From an uncultured Alphaproteobacteria bacterium (GTDB lineage Bacteria > Pseudomonadota > Alphaproteobacteria > HIMB59): a stretch of 64,000 nucleotides of DNA. The stretch's first letter is position 1, and each line of letters opens with the position of its first letter. The position numbers were made by a program, and so were the translations under genes. Positions 8,413 through 17,957 of this stretch are shown piece by piece. The stretch lies in the NCBI GenBank assembly GCA_902599405.1, contig CACKFO010000006.1:1-64000 (forward strand), in the 5' to 3' direction. The notes beneath the pieces were generated by a model. It was not told the origin of the DNA. It did no database searches and was given only the letters and a program-made list of their open reading frames with translations.

Positions 8413-10341
8413 ATGAAAAATTTTTCAAAAAATATTTTTGTCTGGATAATAATAAGTTTAATTTTGCTTGGATTGTTCAATGTATTTAAAAATTCTCAAA
8501 GAGATTACTCCTCAGTTACATACACATATTCAACATTATTAGATAAAGCTCAAAATGGTGAAATTAAATCTGTTGAAATTCAGGGAAACAATATTTTTGG
8601 TCAAACTATGGATGGTGTTGACTTTTCAACATACGCCCCTAGGGACCCTAATTTAATAGAAACTCTTAACGAAAATGAGGTTGCTATTAATGCAAAACCT
8701 GAACAATCTGGTATGCACCCTCTACTAAGCATATTTGTTTCTTGGTTCCCAATGCTACTTTTAATTGGTGTTTGGATATTTTTTATGCGTCAAATGCAAT
8801 CAGGTAAGGGTGGAGGAGCGTTAGGTTTTGGAAGATCAAAAGCAAAGTTACTTAATGAAAATAAACAAAGAGTTACATTTAATGATGTTGCAGGTATTGA
8901 TGAGGCCAAACAAGAGCTAGAAGAGGTTGTTTCTTTTTTAAAGGACCCACAAAAGTTTCAAAGATTGGGTGCTAAAATACCAAAAGGTGCTCTTTTGGTC
9001 GGGCCACCCGGTACCGGAAAGACACTTCTTGCTCGAGCAATAGCTGGAGAGGCTGGAGTGCCATTTTTCTCTATTTCTGGATCAGATTTTGTAGAAATGT
9101 TTGTGGGTGTTGGAGCAAGTAGAGTGAGAGATATGTTTGAACAAGGCAAGAAAAACGCACCTTGTATTATATTTATTGATGAAATAGATGCTGTTGGAAG
9201 GCACAGAGGTGCTGGACTAGGTGGTGGCAATGACGAGAGAGAACAAACCCTCAATCAGCTTCTTGTTGAAATGGATGGTTTTGAAGCAAATGAGGGTGTG
9301 ATTATTGTTGCAGCAACTAACAGACCAGATGTTCTTGACCCCGCATTACTAAGACCAGGAAGATTTGATAGACAAGTGGTAGTACCTGCTCCTGACATTA
9401 TTGGTAGAGATAAAATTTTAAAAGTACATACAAGAAAAATTAAAATGGATAAATCTGTTAAAACTATAGCTATTGCTAGGTCAACTCCTGGTTTCTCTGG
9501 AGCTGATTTAGCTAATATTGTGAACGAAGCCGCACTTATAGCAGCTAGAAAGAATAAGAAAATTGTAACTATGGATGATTTTGAAGATGCAAAAGACAAA
9601 GTAATGCTTGGAACACAAAATAAATCAAAAATAATATCAGATAGCGAGAAGGAAGTAATAGCTTACCACGAAGCTGGGCATGCTTTAGCGAATTTACATT
9701 GCAAACATGCTGACCCAATATATAAATCATCAATTATTCCGACAGGTAGAGCTTTAGGTTTTGTTATGAGCGTCCCTGAGCAAGACAAAGTGATTCATCG
9801 TAAAGATGAATATTTAGATAAATTAGTTGTTACCGTGGCAGCACGAATTGCTGAAGAATTAATATTCGGTCCTGAAAAAATAGGGTCAGGAGCCGCTGGT
9901 GATATTCAACAGGTCACAAACTTGGCTAGAGCGATGGTAACACAAATGGGTTATAGTGATAAGTTGGGAAGAGTTAGATATACTGGTAATCAGGAGGAAG
10001 TATTTTTGGGTCATTCTGTTACACAATCTAAAAATATTTCTGAGGAAACTGCAAGAATTATTGACCAAGAGGTTATTCGCCTCGTTGAAGATGCAGAGTC
10101 AAAAGCTAGAAAAATACTTACAGAAAATATGAAAGATCTTCATACTATAGCTAAAGGACTTTTAGAATATGAAACTCTAACTGGCGAAGAAATTAAAAAC
10201 TTAATTAAAGGTATAAAACCGAAAAGGGATGACGATTTGACATCTGATAGTTCAGATGACTCTGATAATCAAAAATCGACAGTTAATAAAGGCCCTTTAC
10301 CATCTTTTACAAAAGATCAAGATTTTCCTCTTCCAAATTAA
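8413..10341 (+). CDS. ftsH: ATP-dependent zinc metalloprotease FtsH
   Basis: A 642-residue inner-membrane AAA+ protease. Two N-terminal membrane helices (about 8-26 and 104-124) flank a periplasmic domain. The AAA module has Walker A GPPGTGKT (197-204), Walker [12 protein letters not shown] and the second region of homology [19 protein letters not shown]. The zinc site is HEAGH at 419-423. FtsH degrades membrane proteins and regulators such as RpoH and LpxC, both of which are encoded in this window. A -10-like TATATT at 8401-8406 ends 6 nt before the ATG. Confidence 0.98.
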   Translation: MKNFSKNIFVWIIISLILLGLFNVFKNSQRDYSSVTYTYSTLLDKAQNGEIKSVEIQGNNIFGQTMDGVDFSTYAPRDPNLIETLNENEVAINAKPEQSGMHPLLSIFVSWFPMLLLIGVWIFFMRQMQSGKGGGALGFGRSKAKLLNENKQRVTFNDVAGIDEAKQELEEVVSFLKDPQKFQRLGAKIPKGALLVGPPGTGKTLLARAIAGEAGVPFFSISGSDFVEMFVGVGASRVRDMFEQGKKNAPCIIFIDEIDAVGRHRGAGLGGGNDEREQTLNQLLVEMDGFEANEGVIIVAATNRPDVLDPALLRPGRFDRQVVVPAPDIIGRDKILKVHTRKIKMDKSVKTIAIARSTPGFSGADLANIVNEAALIAARKNKKIVTMDDFEDAKDKVMLGTQNKSKIISDSEKEVIAYHEAGHALANLHCKHADPIYKSSIIPTGRALGFVMSVPEQDKVIHRKDEYLDKLVVTVAARIAEELIFGPEKIGSGAAGDIQQVTNLARAMVTQMGYSDKLGRVRYTGNQEEVFLGHSVTQSKNISEETARIIDQEVIRLVEDAESKARKILTENMKDLHTIAKGLLEYETLTGEEIKNLIKGIKPKRDDDLTSDSSDDSDNQKSTVNKGPLPSFTKDQDFPLPN

Positions 10342-10368
10342 CGATAAGTCCAATATTAAATATTTCTA

Positions 10369-11721
10369 ATGAGGTTATTTGGTACTGACGGGATCAGAGG
10401 CGAAGTAGGTAAGTATCCTCTGACACCTGAAAACGTTCTTAAACTTGCTAAAGCTTCATCACTTGTTTTGAAAAAGAAAAATTCAATTTCAAGAGTAGTT
10501 ATCAATAAAGATACACGATTATCCGGGTATATATTTGAACCAGCTTTAACATCGGGTTTTCTATCAATGGGAATAGAAGTAATTTTGGTAGGGCCATTAC
10601 CCACACCAGCTCTGACAGTTTTAGGTAAGTCATTAAGAGCAGATTTTTCAGTCATGATTACGGCTTCTCATAATCCATACAAAGATAACGGACTAAAATT
10701 CTTTTCCGGTCAAGGTTTAAAAATTTCTCCAGAGGAGGAAAATAAAATTGAGGATTTATTTTTTAACTACGACTTTGATAAATTTAAAATAAAACAGTCA
10801 AATTATGGTAAAGCTATAAGACTTAAAAATGCATTAGGAAGATATTCCGAAGCACTTAAACATAGTGCAGATAGAAATCTTAATTATAGTCAACTAAAAG
10901 TAATGTTAGATTGTGCAAATGGAGCATCCTATAAAGTAGCACCAGAGGTTTTGTTTGAATTAGGTTTAGACTTACACACCATTGGTAATAATCCCTCTGG
11001 CACGAATATTAATCAAAACTGTGGCTCTTTATTTCCTTATAAAGCATCAGAGTTAGTTAAAAAAAAAAGATGTGATATTGGAATTTGCTTAGATGGAGAT
11101 GGCGATAGAGTTATTATTATTGATGAAAAAGGTAATACATTAAATGGAGAGGAAATAATTTTTATTTTCGCCAAATATTATTTACAAGAAAAAAAAATAA
11201 AAAAAGGCTCTGTGTTAGTTACTAACGAAGTCGCAAATCATGGTCTTGATATAGCCTTAAATAAATTAGGTCTTAAATTAAAACGAGTAAAAGTTGGTGA
11301 TAAAAATATTTTAAAGGAAATTATAGATAATAAATATTTTTTTGGAGGCGAACCATCTGGGCATTTTATATTTAAAGATGACATCTTAATTGGCGATGGC
11401 ATGGCAACTGCTATTAGATTACTCACATTAATTCTTAAAGAAAAGAAAAAGCTATCAGTATTGAGAAATGGTATCGATTTACTTGAAGAATTGAATATAA
11501 ATCAAAGAATAGATAGTGAAAGATTTTACTTAAATCAAGAGAGTATTTATAAGCAACTAAATAATCTTCTAAAAAATTTAAATATTTATTACAATATTCG
11601 TCCTTCGGGAACAGAGCCGCTATTAAGAGTGAACTTGCAATATCATAAAAGAAATATAAAAGTAATTACTCTTAGTAAATTAAAAAAACAAATAATAAAA
11701 GTAATTTCAGATGCTTGTTAA
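10369..11721 (+). CDS. glmM: Phosphoglucosamine mutase GlmM
   Basis: A 450-residue alpha-D-phosphohexomutase that converts glucosamine-6-phosphate to glucosamine-1-phosphate for UDP-GlcNAc synthesis. The active phosphoserine is S100 in TASHNP, the magnesium loop is DGDGDR, the sugar loop GGEPSGHF and the phosphate-binding loop RPSGTEPLLRV. The N-terminal MRLFGTDGIRG is typical of GlmM and excludes PgcA- and ManB-type mutases. It follows ftsH as in many proteobacteria. GlmU and GlmS, the other two enzymes of the branch, are at 37885-40964. Confidence 0.97.
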   Translation: MRLFGTDGIRGEVGKYPLTPENVLKLAKASSLVLKKKNSISRVVINKDTRLSGYIFEPALTSGFLSMGIEVILVGPLPTPALTVLGKSLRADFSVMITASHNPYKDNGLKFFSGQGLKISPEEENKIEDLFFNYDFDKFKIKQSNYGKAIRLKNALGRYSEALKHSADRNLNYSQLKVMLDCANGASYKVAPEVLFELGLDLHTIGNNPSGTNINQNCGSLFPYKASELVKKKRCDIGICLDGDGDRVIIIDEKGNTLNGEEIIFIFAKYYLQEKKIKKGSVLVTNEVANHGLDIALNKLGLKLKRVKVGDKNILKEIIDNKYFFGGEPSGHFIFKDDILIGDGMATAIRLLTLILKEKKKLSVLRNGIDLLEELNINQRIDSERFYLNQESIYKQLNNLLKNLNIYYNIRPSGTEPLLRVNLQYHKRNIKVITLSKLKKQIIKVISDAC

Positions 11722-12421
11722 TTCATTTGACACAAAATACTCACTAACAGCAAAAAAATATGAGAGTTTGGATAACTTATTTACTAAAACTGTTAGTTCG
11801 AACAAGAAATTTTCAAGAATTTTTACATCTGTAATTGAAGATAAATCTTTAAAGTCACTATCAGATGCAACACTTCGCTCAGATATCACAGGTCAGGTTA
11901 TTAATACAATTTTGACTCACGACTCTAAATCTAAACATTTCCTCTATTACATGGGAGATGTTTTTAAAAAAGATAAAATGAATAGTGGTAATATTAAGCA
12001 GTTTAGACAACATGGTGTTGAAATAATTAATTTATATAAAAATGACTCTTTCAAAGAGTCTTTACTGATTTTAGATAAGTTTCTTAAAAAAATTATTAAA
12101 AAAAATTATACTTATGTTTTTACAGATCCTAAAATATCGAAAAATAAAAGTTACCTTCTAGATAGTATTAGTCATAAAAATAATATTTCTAAATTTGTCA
12201 ATATTTTTAAAAAAAAAATTGATGCTCCCTTTGAATTAAATTTAGAAAAAGACTTTTTTTCTCAAGAATATCATCAGGATATTTTTTTTTATGTTTACTC
12301 AAATTCTACAAAAAAAATATTAGCCCAAGGTGGCGGCTATAAATATAAAAAAAATACAAAAAAAATTGAGGGTTTTGGTTTCTCATGCAATGTTGATTAC
12401 ATTGCTGAATTAATTAAATGA
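11711..12421 (+). CDS. hisZ: Short HisZ-like ATP phosphoribosyltransferase regulatory subunit
   Basis: A 236-residue protein related to the catalytic core of class II histidyl-tRNA synthetase. RSDITGQVINT resembles motif 2 entry, KQFRQHGVEIIN the end of motif 2, and AQGGGYK ... GFGFS motif 3. HisZ proteins, which activate short HisG, are usually 320-400 residues, so this one is markedly shortened and lacks an anticodon domain. It overlaps glmM by 11 nt and shares an ATGA with purA. A hisZ-like gene next to purA is common in alphaproteobacteria. Catalytic aminoacylation looks unlikely. Confidence 0.7.
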   Translation: MLVNSFDTKYSLTAKKYESLDNLFTKTVSSNKKFSRIFTSVIEDKSLKSLSDATLRSDITGQVINTILTHDSKSKHFLYYMGDVFKKDKMNSGNIKQFRQHGVEIINLYKNDSFKESLLILDKFLKKIIKKNYTYVFTDPKISKNKSYLLDSISHKNNISKFVNIFKKKIDAPFELNLEKDFFSQEYHQDIFFYVYSNSTKKILAQGGGYKYKKNTKKIEGFGFSCNVDYIAELIK

Positions 12422-13672
12422 ACACAGCTGTTATAGGACTTCAATGGGGAGATGAGGGCAAGGGTAAAATAGTTGATTATCTTTCAGAAGAATTTGATTT
12501 AGTTGTAAGATATCAAGGTGGTAATAACGCGGGCCATACTGTTATTGTAGATGATACTACTTATAAGTTAAATCTTATTCCGTCCGGCATAATTCGTGGA
12601 AAAGTCTGTTATTTAGGTCAAGGTGTTGTACTCGATCCTAATCATTTTTATAATGAGTATGATCAAATTATTAAAAAGATTGATAGTCCTAAGATATTTT
12701 TATCTTCAAATATATCTCTTATCTTAGAATATCATAAGCAACTAGATAAAATTAATGAATTAATTTTAAAAAACGAAAAAAAAATTGGAACCACTTCTAA
12801 AGGTATTGGGCCTGCATACCAAGATAAAGTTGGAAGAAAGAGCATTAAACTTTACGATTTAAAATCTAAAAATATAATTGAAGAAAAATTAGAGACAATT
12901 AAGAAGTTTTATGACCCTATTCTTGAAAGTTTTGATGAAAGTAGAATTAATATTGATAAAACAGTTAAAGACTTATTGAGTTTTTATGATTTAGTTAAAG
13001 AATTAATTGTTGATAATTCATTTATTAAAAAAGAATTTAAAAATAAAAAAATATTATTTGAAGGTGCTCAAGGGGCACTTCTTGATTTAGATCATGGCTC
13101 TTACCCCTTTGTAACCTCATCAAACACTGTTTCATCAAATATTGTGATTGGTTCAGGAATTCAGGTTGATTATAAAACTGTTGGTATATTTAAAGCCTAT
13201 GCTACTAGAGTTGGCAATGGTCCATTCCCATCTGAATTATTTGATAATGTTGGGGATTATATCGCTGAGAAAGGTGTTGAAATTGGCACTGTTACAAAAA
13301 GAAAAAAGAAGGTGTGGTTGGCTTGATTTAGTTTCTTTAAAGTATAGCTGTGAAATAAATCGTGTTAATGAACTTTGCATAACTAAAGCTGATGTATTAA
13401 ATAATCTCTCAGAAATCAAAGTATGCAAAAGTTATAATTCGAAAAAATATGAGGAGGTTAATTTTAGTGATAGTGACATTTTGGAGTCATTATCTTTGGA
13501 TGATAATGACTTTGAGTTATTTTCAAGTTGGGGAGAAATTAAAGATTTAAGTAATTTTAAAAACTTACCTGAAAATCTAAAAAAATTTATTTCTTATATT
13601 GAGGAGTACTTAAGTATTCCAATTAAAATTATTTCATTAGGACCTGAAAGAAATCAAACAATTATTAGGTAA
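12418..13672 (+). CDS. purA: Adenylosuccinate synthetase PurA, with apparent frameshift
   Basis: This enzyme makes adenylosuccinate from IMP, aspartate and GTP. The N-terminal frame (12418-13326) has the P-loop region GLQWGDEGKGK, GGNNAGHT and VGNGPFPSELFD. The family sequence then continues in the next frame (to 13672) with RRCGWLDLVSLKYSCEINRV, CITKADVL and SLGPERNQTI. Removing one A from the six-A run at about 13302-13307 joins the frames into a normal 417-418-residue protein. The gene is essential for AMP synthesis, so a homopolymer sequencing error or transcriptional slippage is more likely than a dead gene. It overlaps hisZ by an ATGA. Confidence 0.9.
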
Positions 13673-13673
13673 T

Positions 13674-14567
13674 TTAAGGTTTAGTTAAAAGTTTCTGATC
13701 TGTAATATTTTTGATTTCTTCTTGAAGTTTTTTAATTGCTTTATTCTCTATTTGTCTAACCCTTTCTCTACTTATTGAATATTTCTGGCTAAGGTCCTCT
13801 AATGTTTTAGGCTCTTCATCTAATCGTCTTGCAGTTAAAATTTCTATTTCTCTTGGCTCAAGTTTTGTCACAGCTTGATTATAAAGCGCTTTTCTTTTTT
13901 TTAATTCATCACTTTGTTCAACTTTTGAGACAGTATCAATTGTTTCATCTTCTACTTGATCAACCCATTCTGAGTCATTTTCATCATTTAAGGGGGTGTT
14001 TAATGAGAAATCTTGATTAAATACTCTTCCCTCCATTTGTTTTACTTCCTCTTCAGTTACCCCAAGATCATTAGAAATAGACTTAATCTGATCATTAGTA
14101 AGGTAACCATCTTCATATTTTTTTAATTGATTTCTAAGTCTTCGAAGATTAAAAAAAAGTTTTTTTTGGGCCGCAGTAGTCCCTATTTTTACAAGAGACC
14201 AACTATGTAAGACATACTCCTGAATAGATGCCCTAATCCACCATATTGCATAAGTAGCTAACCTAAAACCTTTTTCAGGATCAAATTTTCTTATTGCCTG
14301 GATAAGTCCTAAATTACCCTCAGAAATTAAATCAAATAACGGTAAACCATAACCTCTATAACTCATAGCTATTTTTGCAACTAGTCTTAGATGACTTGTC
14401 ACAAGCTTTTGAGCAGCTTTTGTATCTCCATTTTTAAGCCAATCTATTGCAAGTCTTTTTTCCTCTTCATCTGATAAAATAGGAAACTGATTAATTTTTT
14501 TTAAATAAGGATAAACGTCATTTTCTGAGGTAATAACAGGTAGCAAATTTTTATTTTCAATATTCAT
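13674..14567 (-). CDS. rpoH: RNA polymerase heat-shock sigma factor RpoH (sigma-32)
   Basis: A 297-residue sigma-70-family protein. Region 2 shows LRLVAKIAMSYRGYGLPLFDLISEGNLGL and the Trp-rich FRLATYAIWWIRASIQEY. The RpoH-specific box AQKKLFFNLRR is at residues 133-143. Region 4 ends SISRERVRQIENKAIKKLQ. The size and the RpoH box distinguish it from the primary sigma factor. It converges with purA one base apart and overlaps the upstream pseudouridine synthase by 4 nt, an association seen widely in alphaproteobacteria. Confidence 0.95.
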   Translation of the reverse strand: MNIENKNLLPVITSENDVYPYLKKINQFPILSDEEEKRLAIDWLKNGDTKAAQKLVTSHLRLVAKIAMSYRGYGLPLFDLISEGNLGLIQAIRKFDPEKGFRLATYAIWWIRASIQEYVLHSWSLVKIGTTAAQKKLFFNLRRLRNQLKKYEDGYLTNDQIKSISNDLGVTEEEVKQMEGRVFNQDFSLNTPLNDENDSEWVDQVEDETIDTVSKVEQSDELKKRKALYNQAVTKLEPREIEILTARRLDEEPKTLEDLSQKYSISRERVRQIENKAIKKLQEEIKNITDQKLLTKP

Positions 14568-15313
14568 TGCAAATTTGCTTTTAAATCTCTCATGTCATCA
14601 GGTAAATCGCAAGTTATTTTAATATGTTTTTCTATAATTGGATGGTCAAATTCTATTTTATGGGAGTGTAATGCTTGTCGTGGAAATAATAAAATATAAT
14701 CCTTTAGACTAGTAGCCATATTTGTTAATCGAAATTTTTCCTCTTTGTTTAGCTTATAATCTTTATCACCAACAATTGGTAGTCCCAAACTCAAAAGATG
14801 AACTCTAATTTGATGAGTTCTACCAGTTATAATTTCACAATTTAGAAGACTAATTGAGCCGTGAAAATTTTTTACATTGGAAACTTTTGTGATCGCTTGC
14901 TTTCCAAAATTATCAGATACATTAAATTTTGTCCTTTGAATTTTATTCCTGGATATATTTTTATTGATTTCAACTTGCCTTTGATTAAGTACACCATATG
15001 TAAAAGCTAAATAATTTTTTTTTATATTTCTTTTTTTAAACATTTCCTTAAATTTATTTTTTGAATTATGATTTTTAGTAATTACTATTACGCCACTTGT
15101 ATCTTTATCAAGACGATGAACAATCCCCTCCTTTAAATACTCGTTATCGTCTATTGTAAATTGGTCTTGAAGACTTTCCTGTAAGTTAGGGCTATTATCT
15201 AATCCATTTTTTTTATGTGTTAAAAGCCCAGTGGGTTTATTTAATATTGCTATATAGCTATCCTCGTATAATATTTCTATTTTAAAACCTTTGTAATTAT
15301 AAGATTTAATCAT
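14564..15313 (-). CDS. RluA/RluD-family 23S rRNA pseudouridine synthase lacking an S4 domain
   Basis: A 249-residue enzyme with the catalytic GIVHRLDKDTSG motif (catalytic Asp69) and the later GRTHQIRVHLLSLGLPIVGD signature. RluD proteins are about 320 residues and begin with an S4 RNA-binding domain. Here the protein starts directly at the catalytic domain, and no S4-like sequence lies upstream before the divergent gene at 15321. It probably modifies 23S rRNA (RluD positions are the best guess). The stop overlaps the rpoH start in an ATGA, so rpoH is likely co-transcribed from the 8-nt divergent gap or from within the neighbouring coding sequence. Confidence 0.85.
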   Translation of the reverse strand: MIKSYNYKGFKIEILYEDSYIAILNKPTGLLTHKKNGLDNSPNLQESLQDQFTIDDNEYLKEGIVHRLDKDTSGVIVITKNHNSKNKFKEMFKKRNIKKNYLAFTYGVLNQRQVEINKNISRNKIQRTKFNVSDNFGKQAITKVSNVKNFHGSISLLNCEIITGRTHQIRVHLLSLGLPIVGDKDYKLNKEEKFRLTNMATSLKDYILLFPRQALHSHKIEFDHPIIEKHIKITCDLPDDMRDLKANLQ

Positions 15314-15320
15314 TGGATAT

Positions 15321-15596
15321 ATGTTAAAAAAAAAAATTCTAATTAGTTTAGTTATAATTCAAGGCTTATTAATAATTGCAGGGATAATAGCAATTATTTT
15401 TGGTGTTTTCTATAAAATGAGTAATAACGATAATAAAACAATTATTATGAATAAAAATATTGGCTTAAATGATGTTTATTTGATAAATGAAAATCAATAT
15501 CAACAAAAATTAGTTAAAGATAACAAAGCAATTTTTCAAATTATAGATATTGAAACAAATGAATTATTGAAAGAAATAGTTATTGAAAAAGATTAA
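15321..15596 (+). CDS. Small membrane protein, DUF6476-like
   Basis: A 91-residue protein with one N-terminal membrane helix (about residues 7-31), a short basic stretch before it and a small hydrophilic C-terminal part. Alphaproteobacteria often carry a small single-helix protein of unknown function (DUF6476) divergent from the RluD-type gene, and position and form fit that family. The resemblance is in architecture, not clear sequence motifs. It overlaps murG by 14 nt, so it is likely co-expressed with the cell-wall genes. Confidence 0.6.
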   Translation: MLKKKILISLVIIQGLLIIAGIIAIIFGVFYKMSNNDNKTIIMNKNIGLNDVYLINENQYQQKLVKDNKAIFQIIDIETNELLKEIVIEKD

Positions 15597-16581
15597 ATAT
15601 ATTGTGATTGCAGGATCTTCAGGTGGTCATATCTTACCCGCACTAGCGTATATAAATAACTTAAGTCTTGTCAAAGATCCAAAAAGTATTCTTTTTGTCA
15701 CGAATGAAATAGGAAAAAATTATTTAGAAAAAATTGAAAGTAATAAAATAAATAAAATTATTTTAAAATCTAAAAATAAATTTTTTTTTATTATTAATTT
15801 ATTATTAAAAGTATCCTTTGTATTTTTGTCTAACAGGAGAATAATTTTGATGGGTTTTGGTGGCTTTATTACAACTCCTGTTTTGATAATTTCAAAATTA
15901 TTTAATATTTTTCTTCTATGTTTTAATAAAATTTATATTCATGAGCAAAATGTAATATATGGATTAGCAAATAAAATAAATTATTTTATCGCTAAAAATG
16001 CTTTTATTTCATTTCCAAAAGACAATATGCGTAGTAAAGAAATATTTGTTGGTAATTTTTTTATTAATAGAAATAAATTTAGAGAAAAACTCAATCATAA
16101 CTTTATAAATGTTTTGCTAATGGGGGGAAGTGCTGGTTCATTAGATTTGAATAATATGATGCTAAAAGAAATAACAAATTTTAACAAGGCATATTTAAAA
16201 AACATTAAATTCTTTATTCAAATACCTGAGTCTCATATAAATGTTTTAAAAAAAAAATATACAGATCTTGTAGATAATAATTGCAAATTCTTTTCCTTTA
16301 AAGATGATTTGAAACCGCAGGAATACGATATGATACTTTCAAGATCTGGTTCAGGTTCTATAAATGAAATCTTATATTATACTAATAATGTCCATTTTAC
16401 TCCTCATTTAATATCAAGAGATCAACACCAAAAATTTAACTTAGACTATTTTCTCTCTCATGATATGAGTCAAAAAATTTTTTACATTCCAAATAAAAAA
16501 AACATAACTAGTCAATTTTATTTTAATCCACTTATCAATCCTCACTCTATCCAAAAAATCATTTGTTATATTACAAGATGA
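15583..16581 (+). CDS. murG: UDP-GlcNAc:lipid I GlcNAc transferase MurG
   Basis: A 332-residue GT28 glycosyltransferase starting at a TTG inside the previous gene. It adds GlcNAc to lipid I at the inner membrane. The N-terminal loop reads GSSGGHILPALA (usually GGTGGHxxPAL). Other motifs are IHEQNVIYGLANK, LLMGGSAGSLDLN in the second Rossmann domain, SRSGSGSINEI and RDQHQKFN. The protein is divergent and somewhat short, but motif order and the downstream murC-murB-ddl make the call safe. Its stop forms ATGA with murC. Confidence 0.9.
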   Translation: MKKIKYIVIAGSSGGHILPALAYINNLSLVKDPKSILFVTNEIGKNYLEKIESNKINKIILKSKNKFFFIINLLLKVSFVFLSNRRIILMGFGGFITTPVLIISKLFNIFLLCFNKIYIHEQNVIYGLANKINYFIAKNAFISFPKDNMRSKEIFVGNFFINRNKFREKLNHNFINVLLMGGSAGSLDLNNMMLKEITNFNKAYLKNIKFFIQIPESHINVLKKKYTDLVDNNCKFFSFKDDLKPQEYDMILSRSGSGSINEILYYTNNVHFTPHLISRDQHQKFNLDYFLSHDMSQKIFYIPNKKNITSQFYFNPLINPHSIQKIICYITR

Positions 16582-17957
16582 AGTTCTCAGATCTATCTTC
16601 AATCAAAGTACATATTATAGGTATAAATGGCATCGGTATGAGTGCTCTGGCTATTTACTTAAAAAAAAACAATGTCGACATCACAGGTAGTGATATTACT
16701 TACAACGCAAATACTATTAATTTAGAAAAATATAAAATTCCTGTTTATATTGGTCACAAAATCTCAAATATAAAAGATAGAGAACTAATATTTTATTCCA
16801 CTGCTATTAAAAATAATCCTGAAATTAAAGAGGCCAAAAAAAATAAAATACCATGTTATAATAGGTCCAAACTTCTCCAGCTTATTTGTAGAGATAAATT
16901 CACAATTGTAGTATCTGGCTCACACGGAAAAACTTCAACCACATCTTTTTTAGGGCATTTATTAGTTTGTGCTGGTCTAAATCCAACTGTTATTTCAGGG
17001 GGAGTTATGCAAAATTTTGGTCAAAATATTTACCTTACTAATAGTAAATATGTTGTGGTTGAAGCAGATGAAAGTGATGGAACAGTATTTAAGTTAAGTC
17101 CAAAATATTTAATATATTTAAATGTCGATAGAGAGCATGTAGATTTTTATAAATCATATTCAAATTTTAAATCAAAAATAGAAAAATATATTTACAGACA
17201 AAGTCAAAAAGACTCTAAAATTTTTATTAATAATGATGATCATTTTTTATCCTCATTAAAAAAATATTCTGGAAATATAAAAACGTTTGGTTCAAATTCG
17301 AATGCAAATTATAGCTACAAATTAATAAATTTGACTAATAAAATGTCATATTTTAATTTTTTTAAAGGCAAAAAAATTTTATTTAAAAATTTATCCACTA
17401 ATCTATTAGGGGAACACAATGTCCAAAATTTAACCGCAGTCCTCTCTATTATAGACGACTTGGGATATAAAATAAAAAAATCACATATACTTAGTTTTAA
17501 AGGAACAAAAAGAAGAATGAATATTCTTGGTAAATTAAAAAAAACAATATTTATTGATGATTATGCGCATCATCCTACTGAAATAGAAAAGTTAATTAAT
17601 GTCATATCTTTATATAAAAAAAAGAATATTTGTTTAATTATAGAACCACATAGATATTCAAGATTAAATGATTTATATAACGAATATTTAAGCGTATTAA
17701 AAAATATAAATAATTTAATTATATTAAAAACTTATGAGGCTGGAGAAAGCTATAAGAAGGGTATGAAAAATTCAAAAAACTTAGTTAATGATTTGAATGT
17801 TTTAAATAATCAAAAAACTAAATATATTGATAATTATAGTGATTTATTTAGTTTATTAGATCAATATGTGAAAAATAAAAGAGAAAATATAATTATTTCC
17901 GCTGGAGCAGGTGAAATTTCAAACCAAATCCGTTTTTTTTATGACTCTAAAAAATAA
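16578..17957 (+). CDS. murC: UDP-N-acetylmuramate-L-alanine ligase MurC
   Basis: A 459-residue Mur ligase starting at the ATG at 16578, which overlaps the murG stop. A TTG 15 nt upstream is a less likely start. It shows the N-terminal glycine loop GINGIGMSALA, the ATP-binding loop SGSHGKTSTT (113-122), EADESDGTVFKL, LNVDREHVDFY and the C-terminal DDYAHHPTEI, all specific to MurC rather than MurD/E/F. It adds L-Ala to UDP-MurNAc in the cytoplasm. Confidence 0.95.
   Translation: MKFSDLSSIKVHIIGINGIGMSALAIYLKKNNVDITGSDITYNANTINLEKYKIPVYIGHKISNIKDRELIFYSTAIKNNPEIKEAKKNKIPCYNRSKLLQLICRDKFTIVVSGSHGKTSTTSFLGHLLVCAGLNPTVISGGVMQNFGQNIYLTNSKYVVVEADESDGTVFKLSPKYLIYLNVDREHVDFYKSYSNFKSKIEKYIYRQSQKDSKIFINNDDHFLSSLKKYSGNIKTFGSNSNANYSYKLINLTNKMSYFNFFKGKKILFKNLSTNLLGEHNVQNLTAVLSIIDDLGYKIKKSHILSFKGTKRRMNILGKLKKTIFIDDYAHHPTEIEKLINVISLYKKKNICLIIEPHRYSRLNDLYNEYLSVLKNINNLIILKTYEAGESYKKGMKNSKNLVNDLNVLNNQKTKYIDNYSDLFSLLDQYVKNKRENIIISAGAGEISNQIRFFYDSKK

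Noticed and set aside
8958-9599. Long antisense open frames opposite ftsH
   Set aside because: They mirror the well-conserved FtsH AAA domain, have no recognisable family and no start signals; they are coding shadows.
13290-13315. Programmed -1 frameshift at the A-AAA-AAG run in purA
   Set aside because: The downstream frame is +1 relative to the upstream frame, so the classic -1 slippery heptamer cannot join the two halves. A one-base insertion or RNA slippage explains it better.
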